From Durusdinium trenchii (Eukaryota; Sar; Dinophyceae; Suessiales; Symbiodiniaceae): a stretch of DNA of 64,000 bases. The first letter of the stretch is position 1. The number at the start of each line of letters is the position of its first letter. Under the pieces are notes generated by a model that did not search any database, was not told the DNA's origin, and saw nothing but the letters and a program-made list of their open reading frames with translations. The stretch lies in assembly GCA_963970005.1 (NCBI GenBank), contig CAXAMN010001436.1, positions 324,128 through 388,127 of the forward strand. The letters are read 5' to 3'. Positions 43,345 to 53,557 of the stretch are shown here, piece after piece. A program made the translations under genes and the position numbers.

Positions 43345-43653
43345 TTGGAAGCTGTCAGACAATTCACTGGTTTATGGGGAACATCCGAGCATGCTTCGTT
43401 GGACGCTTCGCGCGATGGGAACCCTGGAAAATGGCACCCTGTTGGAAGTCCCAGTCTGACAGGCCAGTTTAAGGCACTGGTGGAGCATGAAGGTGAACGG
43501 GGCGATGAGATAGGGCGCATTCGCCGGCCATCTCCGAAAGCTTTTAGAGGTGTGGAGCTGAGTCAAATCAACTCGAAGTTTCGACAGTGCGAACAAGCCA
43601 GGAGCCCCGTTCGTAGCAACCTTGCTCCTAGTAGCAATGCCCTCTGCCCCTAG
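43345..43653 (+). CDS. Coding-like 102-codon ORF, unknown
   Basis: The frame reads LEAVRQFTGLWGTSEHASLD, then GQFKALVEHEGERGDEIGRI. It is protein-like for about 80 residues before running into a CTAGTAGC-type repeat that adds a spurious tail. No family is recognised. Confidence 0.35.
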   Translation: MEAVRQFTGLWGTSEHASLDASRDGNPGKWHPVGSPSLTGQFKALVEHEGERGDEIGRIRRPSPKAFRGVELSQINSKFRQCEQARSPVRSNLAPSSNALCP

Positions 43654-43675
43654 TAGCGTCCTTGCTCCCGCAATC
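43611..43675. repeat. CTAGTAGC-type dispersed repeat
   Basis: CTTGCTCCTAGTAGCAATGC and CCCCTAGTAGCGTCCTTGC closely match the 7.1 kb locus. Confidence 0.8.
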
Positions 43676-43817
43676 TCAGGTCAACGTCACCGATCTGTGC
43701 GAAGCGGGCCAGGAACTTTGTTTCGTGCTTTCGAGTACAGAACATCTGGCGTGGCCACGCGCATCTTGCTGAATGCTGTATCCATGACACTGATCCATCA
43801 CGGCATTCACATGAATT

Positions 43818-44039
43818 TTGGGTCGTCTCGAGTCCTTCCCTGTCACCTTTTGGGAGCATTTGGAGAGAAACTTGGCAACTTCCGACTTTCGCAGTTCCTT
43901 GGCCCAGGCAGCCCAATCTGGTGCCGCTGTAGGTCGCCACTCCGTGAAGAAAGCCGGAGACCAAAAAGCGCGGCAGCTGGTTGGAACTGGAAGGTTGAAT
44001 TGCTTTGGAGAAGGGATCATGGATGTTCATTCCAATTGA
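43818..44039 (+). CDS. Coding-like segment, unknown
   Basis: The frame reads FPVTFWEHLERNLATSDFRS, then SLAQAAQSGAAVGRHSVKKA. A second open frame overlaps it. Unknown product. Confidence 0.3.
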   Translation: MGRLESFPVTFWEHLERNLATSDFRSSLAQAAQSGAAVGRHSVKKAGDQKARQLVGTGRLNCFGEGIMDVHSN

Positions 44040-44528
44040 TGAGGTGACTGGAATCACAGATTTTCCATGATGTTCCTCCCTGTTAGTTGTGTCCATTCTT
44101 GGTGTGGGAAGCATGCGTTTGGGATTTTGCTTGAATCAATTGGAGCAGCGATGTTTTGGCAGCTCACAGCAGATGTGCCGATGGTGTTGGCTTGAAGCTG
44201 AACCTTCAACGAGAAGGGAGAAATCCTCAAAGAAAATTCGGCTACGTTAACCTATGATGAATGGCTTTCAACAACCACCTCCCGATTCATCTTGGAGAAA
44301 ACCGGGGTCCAAAAGCAGGCACAAAACACATCCAAAAGAATCCAATAGATAATAGATATGTTTATCCACAGATGTGGGCGCTTTGCACAGGCAGGCGCAA
44401 GCACCTAGCGACTCGACAACTGACAGAATGTAGCTTTATCCAGTGACTCGGCTCGGACGAGGGTTTTTCTGGGCATAGCAACAGTGATTGTGTAGCATGG
44501 ACTGAAGTTCCCTTGTTAAACATTTATA

Positions 44529-44570
44529 TAGCGATGCCAGGAGCTACTAGTAGCGTCCTACAGAGGACCT
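44529..44570. repeat. CTAGTAGC-type dispersed repeat
   Basis: GCGATGCCAGGAGCTACTAG followed by TAGCGTCCTA. Confidence 0.7.
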
Positions 44571-45330
44571 AGCTGTCACATCAAAGCCTACCTGATGCCT
44601 CATGGTGCGATGCCGGAATCTCACGAAAGCTAGGAGCCTCAGGAACTGGGTGGTGCATCGAAAGGAGTGCCTTTTGGACGAGGGTTCTTCTTCAGAGTTT
44701 AGAGTTTCATAGATGTTTCATGATTATTCATTTCATAACATAATATTGTTTTTGGATTTGTCTCTAATTGGAATGTGTACCATACTAGACCGTACAGGCA
44801 TGAGAATGTTCGAGTGCGAGGAAGGAAGAGAAGATCATGTCCGACGACTTGAGGTATTGATCCTAGCGTTTCTCTTTAGACAGCTAAGCACGGTTCCTCA
44901 GCTGCCGTTGTCGTGCCGTTTCATGAAGATCTGAAAGACTCCCGAGAAGCATGACCATTGGAGCTCCCCCTGCATCTCATGTTGTGTCCCTTGGAAGAGT
45001 CCCTTTGCAATTCTGTTTGCAATCCACCAACTCCGTTGGCCTGAGTAGCCCGCGCCCGAAAGCAGGCCAAGCTGGCCATGGAGCTCTTCTAGGGGTGCGC
45101 ATGTGTGCAGGATTATTTTGAGTAGGTCGACATGTTTGCCCACATTCCAGATGATACAAAAAACGAGTTGTTTGACAAAGCGGCTCTTCGAGATTGATAG
45201 ATGAGACAAAAACGAGTGATGCAAGTTGAAGTCAACAGTCAACAAGCTGTTTTCACAAGTACAAGTACAACACAACACCTTGCAGCTGGACGATCGCTCT
45301 GGAAATCACGGACCGAAGCGCCGGCCGCAG

Positions 45331-45553
45331 GTGAAATCTGGCTGGAAATGGTGGTGGGGTCGCTCAGAGTTGCTGGGAAAATCGCTGCTACATTCCTTGG
45401 ATTTCGTGGAATATCTTGAACGGAATGACGTGGGGGTCGTCCGGGATCGTTTTCTTTGGGCCAGCGGGGTCGTTCGCCAAAGCGAGAGGCCAAAGCCGCA
45501 CCATGAGCCCCAGCCTCCGCCGCCCGCAGAGGCCGCAAGGTTTTTCGACGCAG
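45331..45553 (+). CDS. Candidate exon, Trp-rich start and Pro-rich end, unknown
   Basis: Bounded by GGCCGCAG and a GTACGA donor-like site. It reads LLHSLDFVEYLERNDVGVVR, then DRFLWASGVVRQSERPKPHH and a Pro-rich EPQPPPPAEAARFFDAG. The quality of the frame is among the best in the window. An overlapping minus frame is Gly/Ser-rich and less likely. No family is recognised. Confidence 0.45.
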
Positions 45554-45652
45554 GTACGACGAGGTAGCCCAGCAGTCGGAGCCGCATGCATCAATGTCGG
45601 GCAAATGACTGGTCTTCAGTGCGTATTTGTTGCAATTCAAGAAGTGTTGCTG

Positions 45653-45688
45653 ATGGCAAAAGCCATGGCAAAAGCCATGGCATATGTA
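45653..45688 (+). repeat. 12-bp tandem repeat
   Basis: GGCAAAAGCCAT repeated about three times. Confidence 0.85.
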
Positions 45689-46465
45689 GGTAGGAGGTCT
45701 TTTGGAATGGTGTGTGTGTGTATTGTCACTCACCTTTGAAATACATAATGAATCATAATGATATAACATGATATGTGTGTATGTGTATATATATATATGT
45801 ACATCTTCATGATGTATATCATTGATGTATACGTGTACTTGCTTGCAAACAAATACATCAATGTGGATCTGTAGCTTGACAGCAAGTGCAATAGATTGTT
45901 GATAGGTATTTTCAGTTGAAATTCTTACTGAGCTGTCTATATTTAGAAAGAGGCTTCTGAGATTGGGGCAGGAGTTAGTTTGGGCTACTGTATATAATCC
46001 TTTTGGTTTTGTTTGTCATGAAGTGGGGGTCGTCTTCACATCAAGCATCCCTTCCAATTCCCGAAGGGTACCACGTTCCCTTTCAATGTTGAGACAAGTT
46101 ACCTCACCGTCATGTTCTTCACTCTCGTTTGCCATGGGTTCACGTGCAGAACGTTGTGGTTCTGTCCAATTCCGTTGACAATGCTTCATCGAAAGGATGC
46201 AAGAATTAACTCGGTTCAAGGACAGTCATTAAAATGTGCGGTCTGTCCAAGTTCCCTACCCTATATTTTCACTGCTCAAAGGCAAGGTGCTCTTCAATTA
46301 TGATATTGTCCCTATGGCCATATGGTCGAGAAAAATCGCATCAACTCCCTCCCTGGTCAGGAGCCTCATCATACTCCAGGCCAACTATTGCGGAGAGCTG
46401 CGCTGAAACTGTCCAAAAGAACTAAAGCGCCCGGAAGTGGTAAGATATGGTAAAACATTCTCCAG

Positions 46466-46637
46466 AATGGCCTTGGATTCGTTGGATTTGACGGAGTCGA
46501 CTCCGCGACACCGACAGATGGGCAGCACGAGGAGTCCATTTTTGAGGCTGGACATCCGAGCGGAGAAGCCGTACACCCTTGTGGGACACGCAACGGACAC
46601 ACCGTTGTGGGCGCACAGGGCCCCTGATTGTTGGTAG
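46466..46637 (+). CDS. Candidate 3' exon, unknown
   Basis: After CATTCTCCAG the frame reads MALDSLDLTESTPRHRQMGS, then RSPFLRLDIRAEKPYTLVGH, with TAG at 46635. Many codons end in G or C and the frame is smooth. An upstream part is not visible. No family is recognised. Confidence 0.42.
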
Positions 46638-47198
46638 CATCTTTTGAGAACATTGAATAAATACTGTCGATTTTCACGTGGGACTTGATGCGTCATACTA
46701 AAGCTGATATTCTTTGTCATCTTCATTTGTTGCAAGGAGTGTTCCAGCTAAAACGCGGCACCTTGCTGAAAGTGACATCTTATTGGCGGTACTTGTAAGT
46801 CGAAAAGGGTTTGTCAATATCTTCATAGACAATAGATCAGGATTATGATGTTGCTCAAAGATTCATGACAATGTCATCCTCGCAACACTGGCTTGCTTAC
46901 AAGATGTTGGGGTCGGCGACCGGCGACCGCCCTTGGTCTTTTTTTCCAGCGATCGACAGGAGTTTGTCGACGAAGTAAGACTGTGCCCATGGCTTCTCTT
47001 CGTCAGCTCCTCAAGTGGCTCGTGCTATCAGAAAATACCAAATATGAGGATGCAGGTTTGGCAAGTGTACTGGAAAAAATATGCAAAATTATGTCAAGGT
47101 GAATTGAGAGGGGATTCTTAGGGGATGACGCAGGAAAAACAGTTCAACAGATGTGTGGACGTTCTCTTTGATTTGCTTCTCATGGAGTTTTAGTGCAG

Positions 47199-47333
47199 AT
47201 ATGCAAGGCAGAGATCAGTACAGTGGTGGTTTTGGGCGCCCTCTTTGAGCAGCTACAGCATTGGGTCAGAGAGCACTTGGACCACTCGGGCGACAAAGTG
47301 GGAATGTGCCTGGTCTTGAGTCAATTAGAAGCT
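47199..47333 (+). CDS. Candidate internal exon, 45 codons
   Basis: Bounded by TTTTAGTGCAG and GTGAGT. It reads ICKAEISTVVVLGALFEQLQ, then HWVREHLDHSGDKVGMCLVL. Phase 0 at both ends. It is helical with one hydrophobic patch. The next candidate exon downstream also starts in phase 0. Confidence 0.5.
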
Positions 47334-47548
47334 GTGAGTCGACAGTTTCTTTCGTGTGTGTTTTTTGTTTTGTTTTCTTCCACCCTGGACCAGATATCTG
47401 ATATGATGAGATCAAGGTGCAAGGTAGCTTGCACCTTTGCCTGGTGCAAGGTAGCTTGCATATTTGACATTGTTTGATTTGTCATGCCTATACTTATCGA
47501 ACGTTCAGCGACATTAGCGATGATCCATATTGGAAGACTGCTGTTCAG

Positions 47549-47683
47549 GCAAATTATGGATGTCCTTTTCAGGGAGTTCTCTGGATTGGGCTTCATAGGC
47601 ACCTGCTCGGGAGGATGAAAGGAGACGTGGATGCTCTGAAGTATCACCTGTGTTTTGAGCCTACAAAACCAGTTGCAGGCTAG
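47549..47683 (+). CDS. Candidate exon in phase with the previous one
   Basis: After CTGTTCAG (or after CTTTTCAG at 47572) the phase-0 frame reads GVLWIGLHRHLLGRMKGDVD, then ALKYHLCFEPTKP, with TAG at 47681. The true donor may precede the stop. It is probably the same gene as 47199-47333. Confidence 0.45.
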   Translation, partial: ANYGCPFQGVLWIGLHRHLLGRMKGDVDALKYHLCFEPTKPVAG

Positions 47684-47784
47684 GGAGTCTTCTTGCGAGT
47701 TCAAACCAGCCAGCCACAGAAGCCAGTTGGAAGCTGAAAATGCCAACCTGTTGGGCAGGCATGTTCCTTTTCCTGGTGACACAG

Positions 47785-47923
47785 AGCCACATCACTGCTG
47801 ATGTCTTGGGCAAGAAGGTTTTTGGACATCATTTGGATAAGATGGGCACTGAAGACCCAATTGCTGAATCCTTCGAAACCGCCCGACGGCTGCACATGAG
47901 ATCCATGGTCACTCGAGCGGGGT
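47785..47923 (+). CDS. Candidate exon, unknown
   Basis: After GGTGACACAG the frame reads SHITADVLGKKVFGHHLDKM, then GTEDPIAESFETARRLHMRS. The acceptor is good. The donor is not certain (GTGCAA near 47922). It may continue the gene of the two preceding exons. Confidence 0.42.
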
Positions 47924-48309
47924 GCAAACATGTTTCATTTGGATTCATTTGGCCAGTCAGTACCAGGTCCTCCTAACTACTAGTAACAAGAAGTCCAGTT
48001 TGCGATTGAGAAACTCTTCAAGACAGATGGGTCTAACGGCATTTGCACATCAAGAGCCGCAGTTTGGAGTTTGTGCATGACGAGCGTTAATCAGCTTTAT
48101 ATAATTATGCTTAGTCATTCTTCTATTTTGTATATCTAAACCTGGTGGTGTATTGGGAGCTGTCCAGAAAGCTCGCAAGGTCCACATGATGATTTTCCTG
48201 CTGATGGCAGTTCTTCTTTTCCAGGCCTGAACATGAGCAGAGCATAGGAGAGCAGTGTGTGAAATACATGGAAAGAAACAGACCTTACATGACCTTACCA
48301 AAAAGAAAC

Positions 48310-48514
48310 AGACCTTCCCGAAATTCTCCAAGTTCACTTCGACGAGGCCATGGCCATGCTGCGTGTGACGCAGGGGGTGATCGAGACCTGGGGCCGCTAC
48401 GAGCGGTGTCGCTCCTGGGGGCTGCGCCAGGCGATTCCCGGGGCGCTCGGGACGTGTGTGGCGGATCGGCACGGATCGGCACGGTGCGGTCACGGGGGTC
48501 ACTGTGGGTGTTAA
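48310..48514 (+). CDS. Candidate exon, weak dynein-heavy-chain-tail-like pattern
   Basis: After AAAGAAACAG the frame reads LPEILQVHFDEAMAMLRVTQ, then GVIETWGRYERCRSWGL. The spacing F(D/E)xAxxxL...ε..W..Y resembles repeats in the N-terminal tail of dynein heavy chains, but the match is short and could be coincidence. TAA at 48512. The region is GC-rich. Confidence 0.3.
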
Positions 48515-48522
48515 AGTCATGC

Positions 48523-48622
48523 ACTTGTTACTAGTAGCGTTCTTGTTACTATACTAGTAAGGCACTTGTTACTAGTAGCGATGCACTTGTTACTACTAGC
48601 TTCTTGTTACTACTCACATGGG
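48523..48622. repeat. CTAGTAGC-type dispersed repeat cluster
   Basis: CACTTGTTACTAGTAGCG occurs with TTC and ATG variants three times, ending in CTTCTTGTTACTACTC. Confidence 0.8.
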
Positions 48623-49293
48623 TTCCTTCCAGTTCACATGGAGCTACGGCCATGGCACCCCCAGCTATGGATGGTGGACAGCGGGGATGAGCATCAATCC
48701 AGTATTGAGGGGGTTTTCGACCAGGTGAACTGGCCGCTCACCTGTTCCGAAACCGGCAATGGCTGACCCCGTGTTTTTTTGGACCCTTTAGAAAAAGCTC
48801 AAGGGCAGGTCTTCCGATGGCTTTGACGGTCTTCCTTGCCTCAGACTCACTGCACCCAAGTCTTCTAGGACTCCTTGGAGTCTCTCTTTTGCGATGGGGG
48901 CTACTTGGAGCGGGTGGCTTCAAAGACCGCACCCCGAGGCGACTCTCACATCAGGGAGAGGGCTGAGGGCTCGACGGAAACAGGTTGACGCATGTCGAAA
49001 GGCGAACATGGTGGAAGCAACACTGAAATCAGAAACTTCAGCCGTGTCACCACATCATCAGTTTATGTTCCATCTTGTTCCATGGTTTTCCTAATAATCA
49101 GCCGGACTGATTGATGCGGACTCAAGCCATGAGGTTTGCAAGACTGCTGATTAATGTATCCGTTCCTTTGAAGCCAACAATCCAGATCGCAACCGTTCAA
49201 TTCAAGAAGCATTTGTCAGCATTTTTTTCAAAACATGCCAGGTGGGTTGACAATTTGGGGTAAAAATAGATCAGTCCATGTCCGTAACTTCGG

Positions 49294-49479
49294 ATGTTCA
49301 AATCTCGCAAAACGTGTGTGGCCTGTCGTCGACCTGGAGGTTTGGAGCTGAAATTCCGAGAGGACTTCACCTACCAAGAGCCCTTCTTGCAATGGATGAT
49401 GCTTCACCATGACCGACTGAGTCCAACCGTGTTGTTTGGCTCGTTTGAAAGAAGCGAAATGACATGGTCAACGAATTGA
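49294..49479 (+). CDS. Coding-like segment, unknown
   Basis: The frame reads PGGLELKFREDFTYQEPFLQ, then WMMLHHDRLSPTVLFGSFER. It is smooth for 45 codons, possibly after CGACCTGGAG. No family is recognised. Confidence 0.38.
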   Translation: MFKSRKTCVACRRPGGLELKFREDFTYQEPFLQWMMLHHDRLSPTVLFGSFERSEMTWSTN

Positions 49480-49750
49480 AATGTTTGCAAGGCTACAGGA
49501 CTGCTGCACGAAGCTTTGTTGTGGATTTACATGAAAGATTCACATGTCACATATTTTAATAATTGCATGTATGTGTGACTATGTGCATTTGGTCTTTGAA
49601 TGGCTCTTGAATTTAAGGGAATGCTTCTTCAGATCAATGGAATTATGGTGATATGTCTCATGTCCAGCTGCTGTAGCTAGGTGAAGAAAGGTCTAATAGT
49701 TAAGTTTCCCTTAAATTCTAGGAACCAAATGAATAATAGTGTGAGCGCTT

Positions 49751-49786
49751 CTTCAAGGAAGCTCCGGCGGGGGAGCTTCCTTGAAG
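49751..49786. other. Perfect 15-bp hairpin
   Basis: CTTCAAGGAAGCTCC (49751-49765) is exactly complementary to GGAGCTTCCTTGAAG (49772-49786) around a 6-base loop. It is not within a coding-like segment. A transcript would fold strongly here. A MITE core is another possibility. Confidence 0.75.
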
Positions 49787-50020
49787 CGTGAGCTATCCTG
49801 CGTCCTATGTAGCTACTTAAACTACTAGCTACCTCTCCCTTGCTTACAAAAAGAAGCGCTTAAAAAAGAAACTAGGGATTTGGAGATCTTCCAGCTTTGG
49901 AGGACTTGCTTCATAATTTGGTGATGTGGAGAGCCATCCGCCATCAGTTCATTTTTGGTCGACGGTCAGAGGCGGAAGTGGACTTTTTGCGGCCATGGGC
50001 CATGTATTTATTTCATACAG

Positions 50021-50185
50021 GTAGAGACCTACATAGATAATCACAGATACCTTCCCAAATGTCAGATCGTCGATTTTTACGACAGAGTTGGTTGTCCAGA
50101 ACACCGGTCATCTCCACAGAAGACTGATGGTACTCCTTGGATTCTGAAAACAGCTGACTACAATCTGACTGGATGTCAAGTGTAG
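50021..50185 (+). CDS. Candidate exon, unknown
   Basis: Directly after ATTTCATACAG the frame reads VETYIDNHRYLPKCQIVDFY, then DRVGCPEHRSS. It ends at TAG 50183 unless a donor (GTACTC near 50129) is used. No family is recognised. Confidence 0.42.
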   Translation, partial: VETYIDNHRYLPKCQIVDFYDRVGCPEHRSSPQKTDGTPWILKTADYNLTGCQV

Positions 50186-51120
50186 AACTGTCCTGAGCCC
50201 AACAAACCTTTTGCTGTTGCGTTTTTGATGTCCAGTCATCAAAGAGACCCGGTGATCCCCAGTCGCAGGTGAAGAGTGGACAGATTTCATGCCCACGGCA
50301 GTTTAGTTTTGAGTCCTATCTTCGTGAACGCTTGGGTCACATCGTCGTTTGCGTCGTGGAGGTGGATCGGAACATTTGGCTGATGAAGCTTGGTTGGAGT
50401 TCAAACTTGCAAAGTGCATTCTGAGGGCGAGGTTTAACGTATTTTAATGTTAAAGCATGCTCAAACCTTTTAGATGACATTAGTCGACCAGGATTCTTCC
50501 GTTGCGTGGTCACACATTGTGTTTTTTCTCAATATGTGTTTCAAAAACTCGAAGTCGCCATCCATCTCAGTTAGCTAAGGACCTTGTTGGTCTTAACGCC
50601 TTCAGTCTTATGCTGTGTGTCGATGGACATCTTCCATGTCGGAGAGTTCCTTTGTTTGAGCGCCTACTTCTTGTTGGCCATGGGTGTCCTGATCGGCCAC
50701 ATCCTGGAGACAGATACCTTGTGGCTCACCCCCATCTTGCCAACAGATGCACGCAAAATACTGATTCTCTTCTCTGGCACAAGCGCCTCAACTTTAAAGG
50801 TTCGGAGGGTGCAGGAGGTAGAGTTTGTATTGGAAGAGGGAGATCAGAAGAGAGACTTCCAAAATCCTCCGAAGTCGTGGTAAAAAAGAAACAATATTGC
50901 TGAGAAAAGCAGAGGAGCTCAAGCAAGTGCAAGTGAATCAAGTGGAATAGCTCCTAACATTCCAGAAAGCCAAAAAGCAATAGACTTCCCAGCCCATGAT
51001 GTCGTAAGGCACTTACATGCTCATGAAGCAGTATGATGCCTCCACCCTGAATGCTGAGCTCAAGTTCGGCGCCCCCGGCCTGCAAGGTTTAGAAGCTCAG
51101 GAGGCCACTGGAGCAGCACA
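50186..51120. other. Stretch with ambiguous open frames
   Basis: Two overlapping + frames at 50502-50903 are open; one includes LLWHKRLNFKG, faintly like the WHxRL of copia-type integrase spacers. Too weak to call. Confidence 0.3.
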
Positions 51121-51424
51121 TCATACATACATACATACATACATACATACATGCAGACATGCAGACATACAGACAGACAGAGAAAGAGAGACAGACAGAG
51201 AAAGAGAGACAGACAGAGAAAGAGAGACAGACAGAGAAAGAGAGACAGACAGAGAAAGACAGACAGACAGAGAAAGACAGACAGACAGAGAAAGACAGAC
51301 AGACAGAGAAAGACAGACAGACAGACAGACAGAGAAAGACAGACAGAGACAGACAGACAGAGACAGAGACAGAGACAGAGAGAGAGACAGACAGAGACAG
51401 ACATACAGACAGACATACAGACAA
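51121..51424 (+). repeat. Composite microsatellite (ACAT)n / (AGAC)n / AGACAGACAGAGAAAGAG
   Basis: A run of ACAT, then GCAGACAT, then repeated 18-base AGACAGACAGAGAAAGAG units passing into AGACAGAC and AGAG variants. All long open frames across it on both strands are low-complexity artefacts. Confidence 0.97.
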
Positions 51425-51957
51425 CTATGTATGTCATACATCATGCTGCAATGGAAATTGCCGCCCTTTTGTAACCCCTTTATGTTCACTGGATTACAGC
51501 TCTGTAGGAGATTGATTTTTTGTATCAATGGCGCGTAGGCGATTTGGAGACCTTTCGAAAGCCGACGAACGGTCACTGCAGCCGATGATGGCGCAGGTCG
51601 AGTTGGGCAAGCCCCCGGTCAGCGATCCCAAGCGCTTGCGATTGACGTCTTCCAGGTGACGGTGATGAGTTCGAACTGGGCACTTAAACACACATAAGTT
51701 TGCTCAACAAAAGCATCTCTTTTGGGGAGGAGGAACTAAGTTTAAGCACCTCTTGGATCTTCTTGGATGAATATGTTGTCGCAACATCCAGGAGAATCTC
51801 ACACATTGTTTTGCAAAGATGTTTCTTTCAGTGGGTGTTTGCGAATGTGGCAACATCGTTTATGTTTAAGATTGACTCAGTTCGCCACCATGGTTGGACC
51901 ACAGACAGATCATTCGGTGGACGACTTGTAGAATCTGAAGTTTGATCTTGCTTGCAG

Positions 51958-52029
51958 GTATGCCTTCTTGTTTGAACTGCTGGCATTCTGGCAGGCCATC
52001 CAGGCTCACAAGCTGCAGACTTTAAGATG
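51958..52029 (+). CDS. Candidate exon, hydrophobic
   Basis: After CTTGCTTGCAG the frame reads YAFLFELLAFWQAIQAHKLQ before TGA at 52028. It is hydrophobic and aromatic, possibly part of a membrane segment. Confidence 0.38.
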
Positions 52030-52144
52030 ATGCCATGCCCGGTTTCAGACGTGTGTATCTTTTTCGCCCAAGTCAACACCTATTTCAGGGGAAGTATTGA
52101 GTCAAGATGCTGCCGCGCATTGGCCACGTCCACTTTTTTCACAG

Positions 52145-52290
52145 GTGACGTGTTTGGTGCTCTACTACTTGACGGTCTCCTTTGACAATTGGCACAGTGT
52201 CCTGTTCTATGCCTTGGCCTGGGCGGAATGGCCCTTGATGCTGTTTGGTGTCCCTTGGATTGCTAAAGCAAGACACCTCAAACTATCCTG
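52145..52290 (+). CDS. Candidate exon of a multi-pass membrane protein
   Basis: After TTTTTTCACAG the frame reads VTCLVLYYLTVSFDNWHSVL, then FYALAWAEWPLMLFGVPWIA, with a charged end. It shows two hydrophobic stretches separated by a short polar turn, as in a membrane hairpin. It stops at TGA 52288. It may belong with the hydrophobic exon at 51958. The protein is not identified. Confidence 0.45.
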
Positions 52291-52465
52291 ACCCAACCAT
52301 GGAACTGGAAATACCACTGCTTGGGGAGGAATCCACGCACGTGCGACTTTTCCCACTTCCATCATATAGCTTTGTCACGAAAGCGAGCTCAGAAGGAGCT
52401 CAGCGGAAGTTGTTGTTTACGAAATATAGTGAAGCTCAAAATTGAAAGGTTCAGTGAACTAATAA

Positions 52466-52630
52466 TTGATTCTTTCAATTAAAGGGAGTGGTCAGCCGAG
52501 GGGGGGGGGCCCTCCCTTTTTATTGATTGTTTCAATAACCCCTCCCCCTCGCAAAGGAATTGATAGTTCAATTGCAGATTGAAACGTTTAAAGGGGGGGC
52601 CCCCCCTGTAAAGTGAATTGAAAGAGGCTA
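52466..52630. mobile_element. Foldback, MITE-like element
   Basis: TCTTTCAATT at the left is mirrored by AATTGAAAGA near 52617-52626. Inside, a G9-10/CCCTCCC tract followed by GTTTCAA is mirrored by TTGAAAC, AAAG and GGGGGGGCCCCCC. The arms are about 60 bases with small differences, around a C-rich centre. There is no coding capacity. Confidence 0.5.
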
Positions 52631-52744
52631 TTCGACTCCTCCCTCGTCCTTGTGAGAAAGCATACCAAATGCCTAGAAAAGACAATATGAAAGTCGAGGC
52701 TTTTTTTAGTGTTTGGTTGACTCAGCCAACAACACTTTGCACTC

Positions 52745-53080
52745 GTGGCACAAAAGCGTTGCGTTGCTGCCCTCCCTCCGCGTCCCTTTGATCCTTCCAC
52801 ACCCCTCGCTTTCGTCCCCACTGTCCTCAAGTTGTGGATCCAGCAAGTATATCTCCACGCATCAGCGCCCAGATGCACTGGAGCAGTGTCACACATCCAG
52901 TCAGGGTTTTTTCGACGACGAAGATCCTTCACTCAAAGAGTTTCTTGGGAAGAGCAATTTCCTTCGCACCTATCCAAGGTCATGCCGGTGTTGCTGGAGC
53001 GGCTGACACTCCGAAGTTCTATTGGTGAAGAGACAGATGAGAACCTCGCAACGTTGCCAAAATGTTCGACATGCTTTTGA
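52745..53080 (+). CDS. Coding-like 111-codon ORF, unknown
   Basis: The frame includes SWEEQFPSHLSKVMPVLLER, then LTLRSSIGEETDENLATLP. The second half is the more convincing. A neighbouring frame (DPSLKEFLGKSNFLRTY) competes over 52910-52980. No family is recognised. Confidence 0.35.
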   Translation: MAQKRCVAALPPRPFDPSTPLAFVPTVLKLWIQQVYLHASAPRCTGAVSHIQSGFFRRRRSFTQRVSWEEQFPSHLSKVMPVLLERLTLRSSIGEETDENLATLPKCSTCF

Positions 53081-53451
53081 TAGGTGGAAATACAATTTCC
53101 TGTCAGATACTTTGTCGATTAAGTTCCAAACAAGTGGGTTTTGACATGATTGGCACCATGAGTCAGAACCTACTCTGGTCATATTATAGTTGGCCCACTC
53201 CTGCTTCAGAGAAAAGAAACACCACTTAGTCCACCAGTGCTCGTGCCAAGGTAAGAATGGTGTCATTGGAAACAAAGGCAATGATGCTCAGGCACGGAAA
53301 AAGAGGTGTGTGTTATATACTGTAATGATTGTGCATGTTTGACAGCAATGCCATCTTTGGTGAGTCAAGACATTTGAGAGCGAGGTGGTTTCCCATAAGA
53401 ACAAGCTTTTGATGGAGCTGCATTTGACATCATGTTCCCTGTCCTTCGCAG

Positions 53452-53557
53452 GTATCATGTCCGCCTCGCACAGCTCAAGGGCTTTGAGGAGCGCCAGGAG
53501 CACCAGGAGCGTCAGCATCAGGAGAAGAGGCACCGCCGGTGGACCAGGAGATGTTAG
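53452..53557 (+). CDS. Candidate exon, charged coiled coil
   Basis: After TGTCCTTCGCAG the frame reads VRLAQLKGFEERQEHQERQH, then QEKRHRRWTRR, with TAG at 53555. The dense Glu/Arg/Gln/His pattern fits a coiled coil or basic-acidic linker. The alternative Ser/Arg frame is less likely. It may belong to the gene containing the membrane exons upstream. Confidence 0.42.

Noticed and set aside
47321-47782. 153-codon minus-strand ORF
   Set aside because: It is the shadow of + strand segments that have matching splice sites and phases.
50584-50883. Copia-like WHKRL motif
   Set aside because: A single short match with no integrase or RT motifs around it.
51060-51576. Long Arg/Glu/Thr/Asp-rich and Cys/Leu/Ser-rich ORFs
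   Set aside because: They are translations of an AGAC/ACAT microsatellite.
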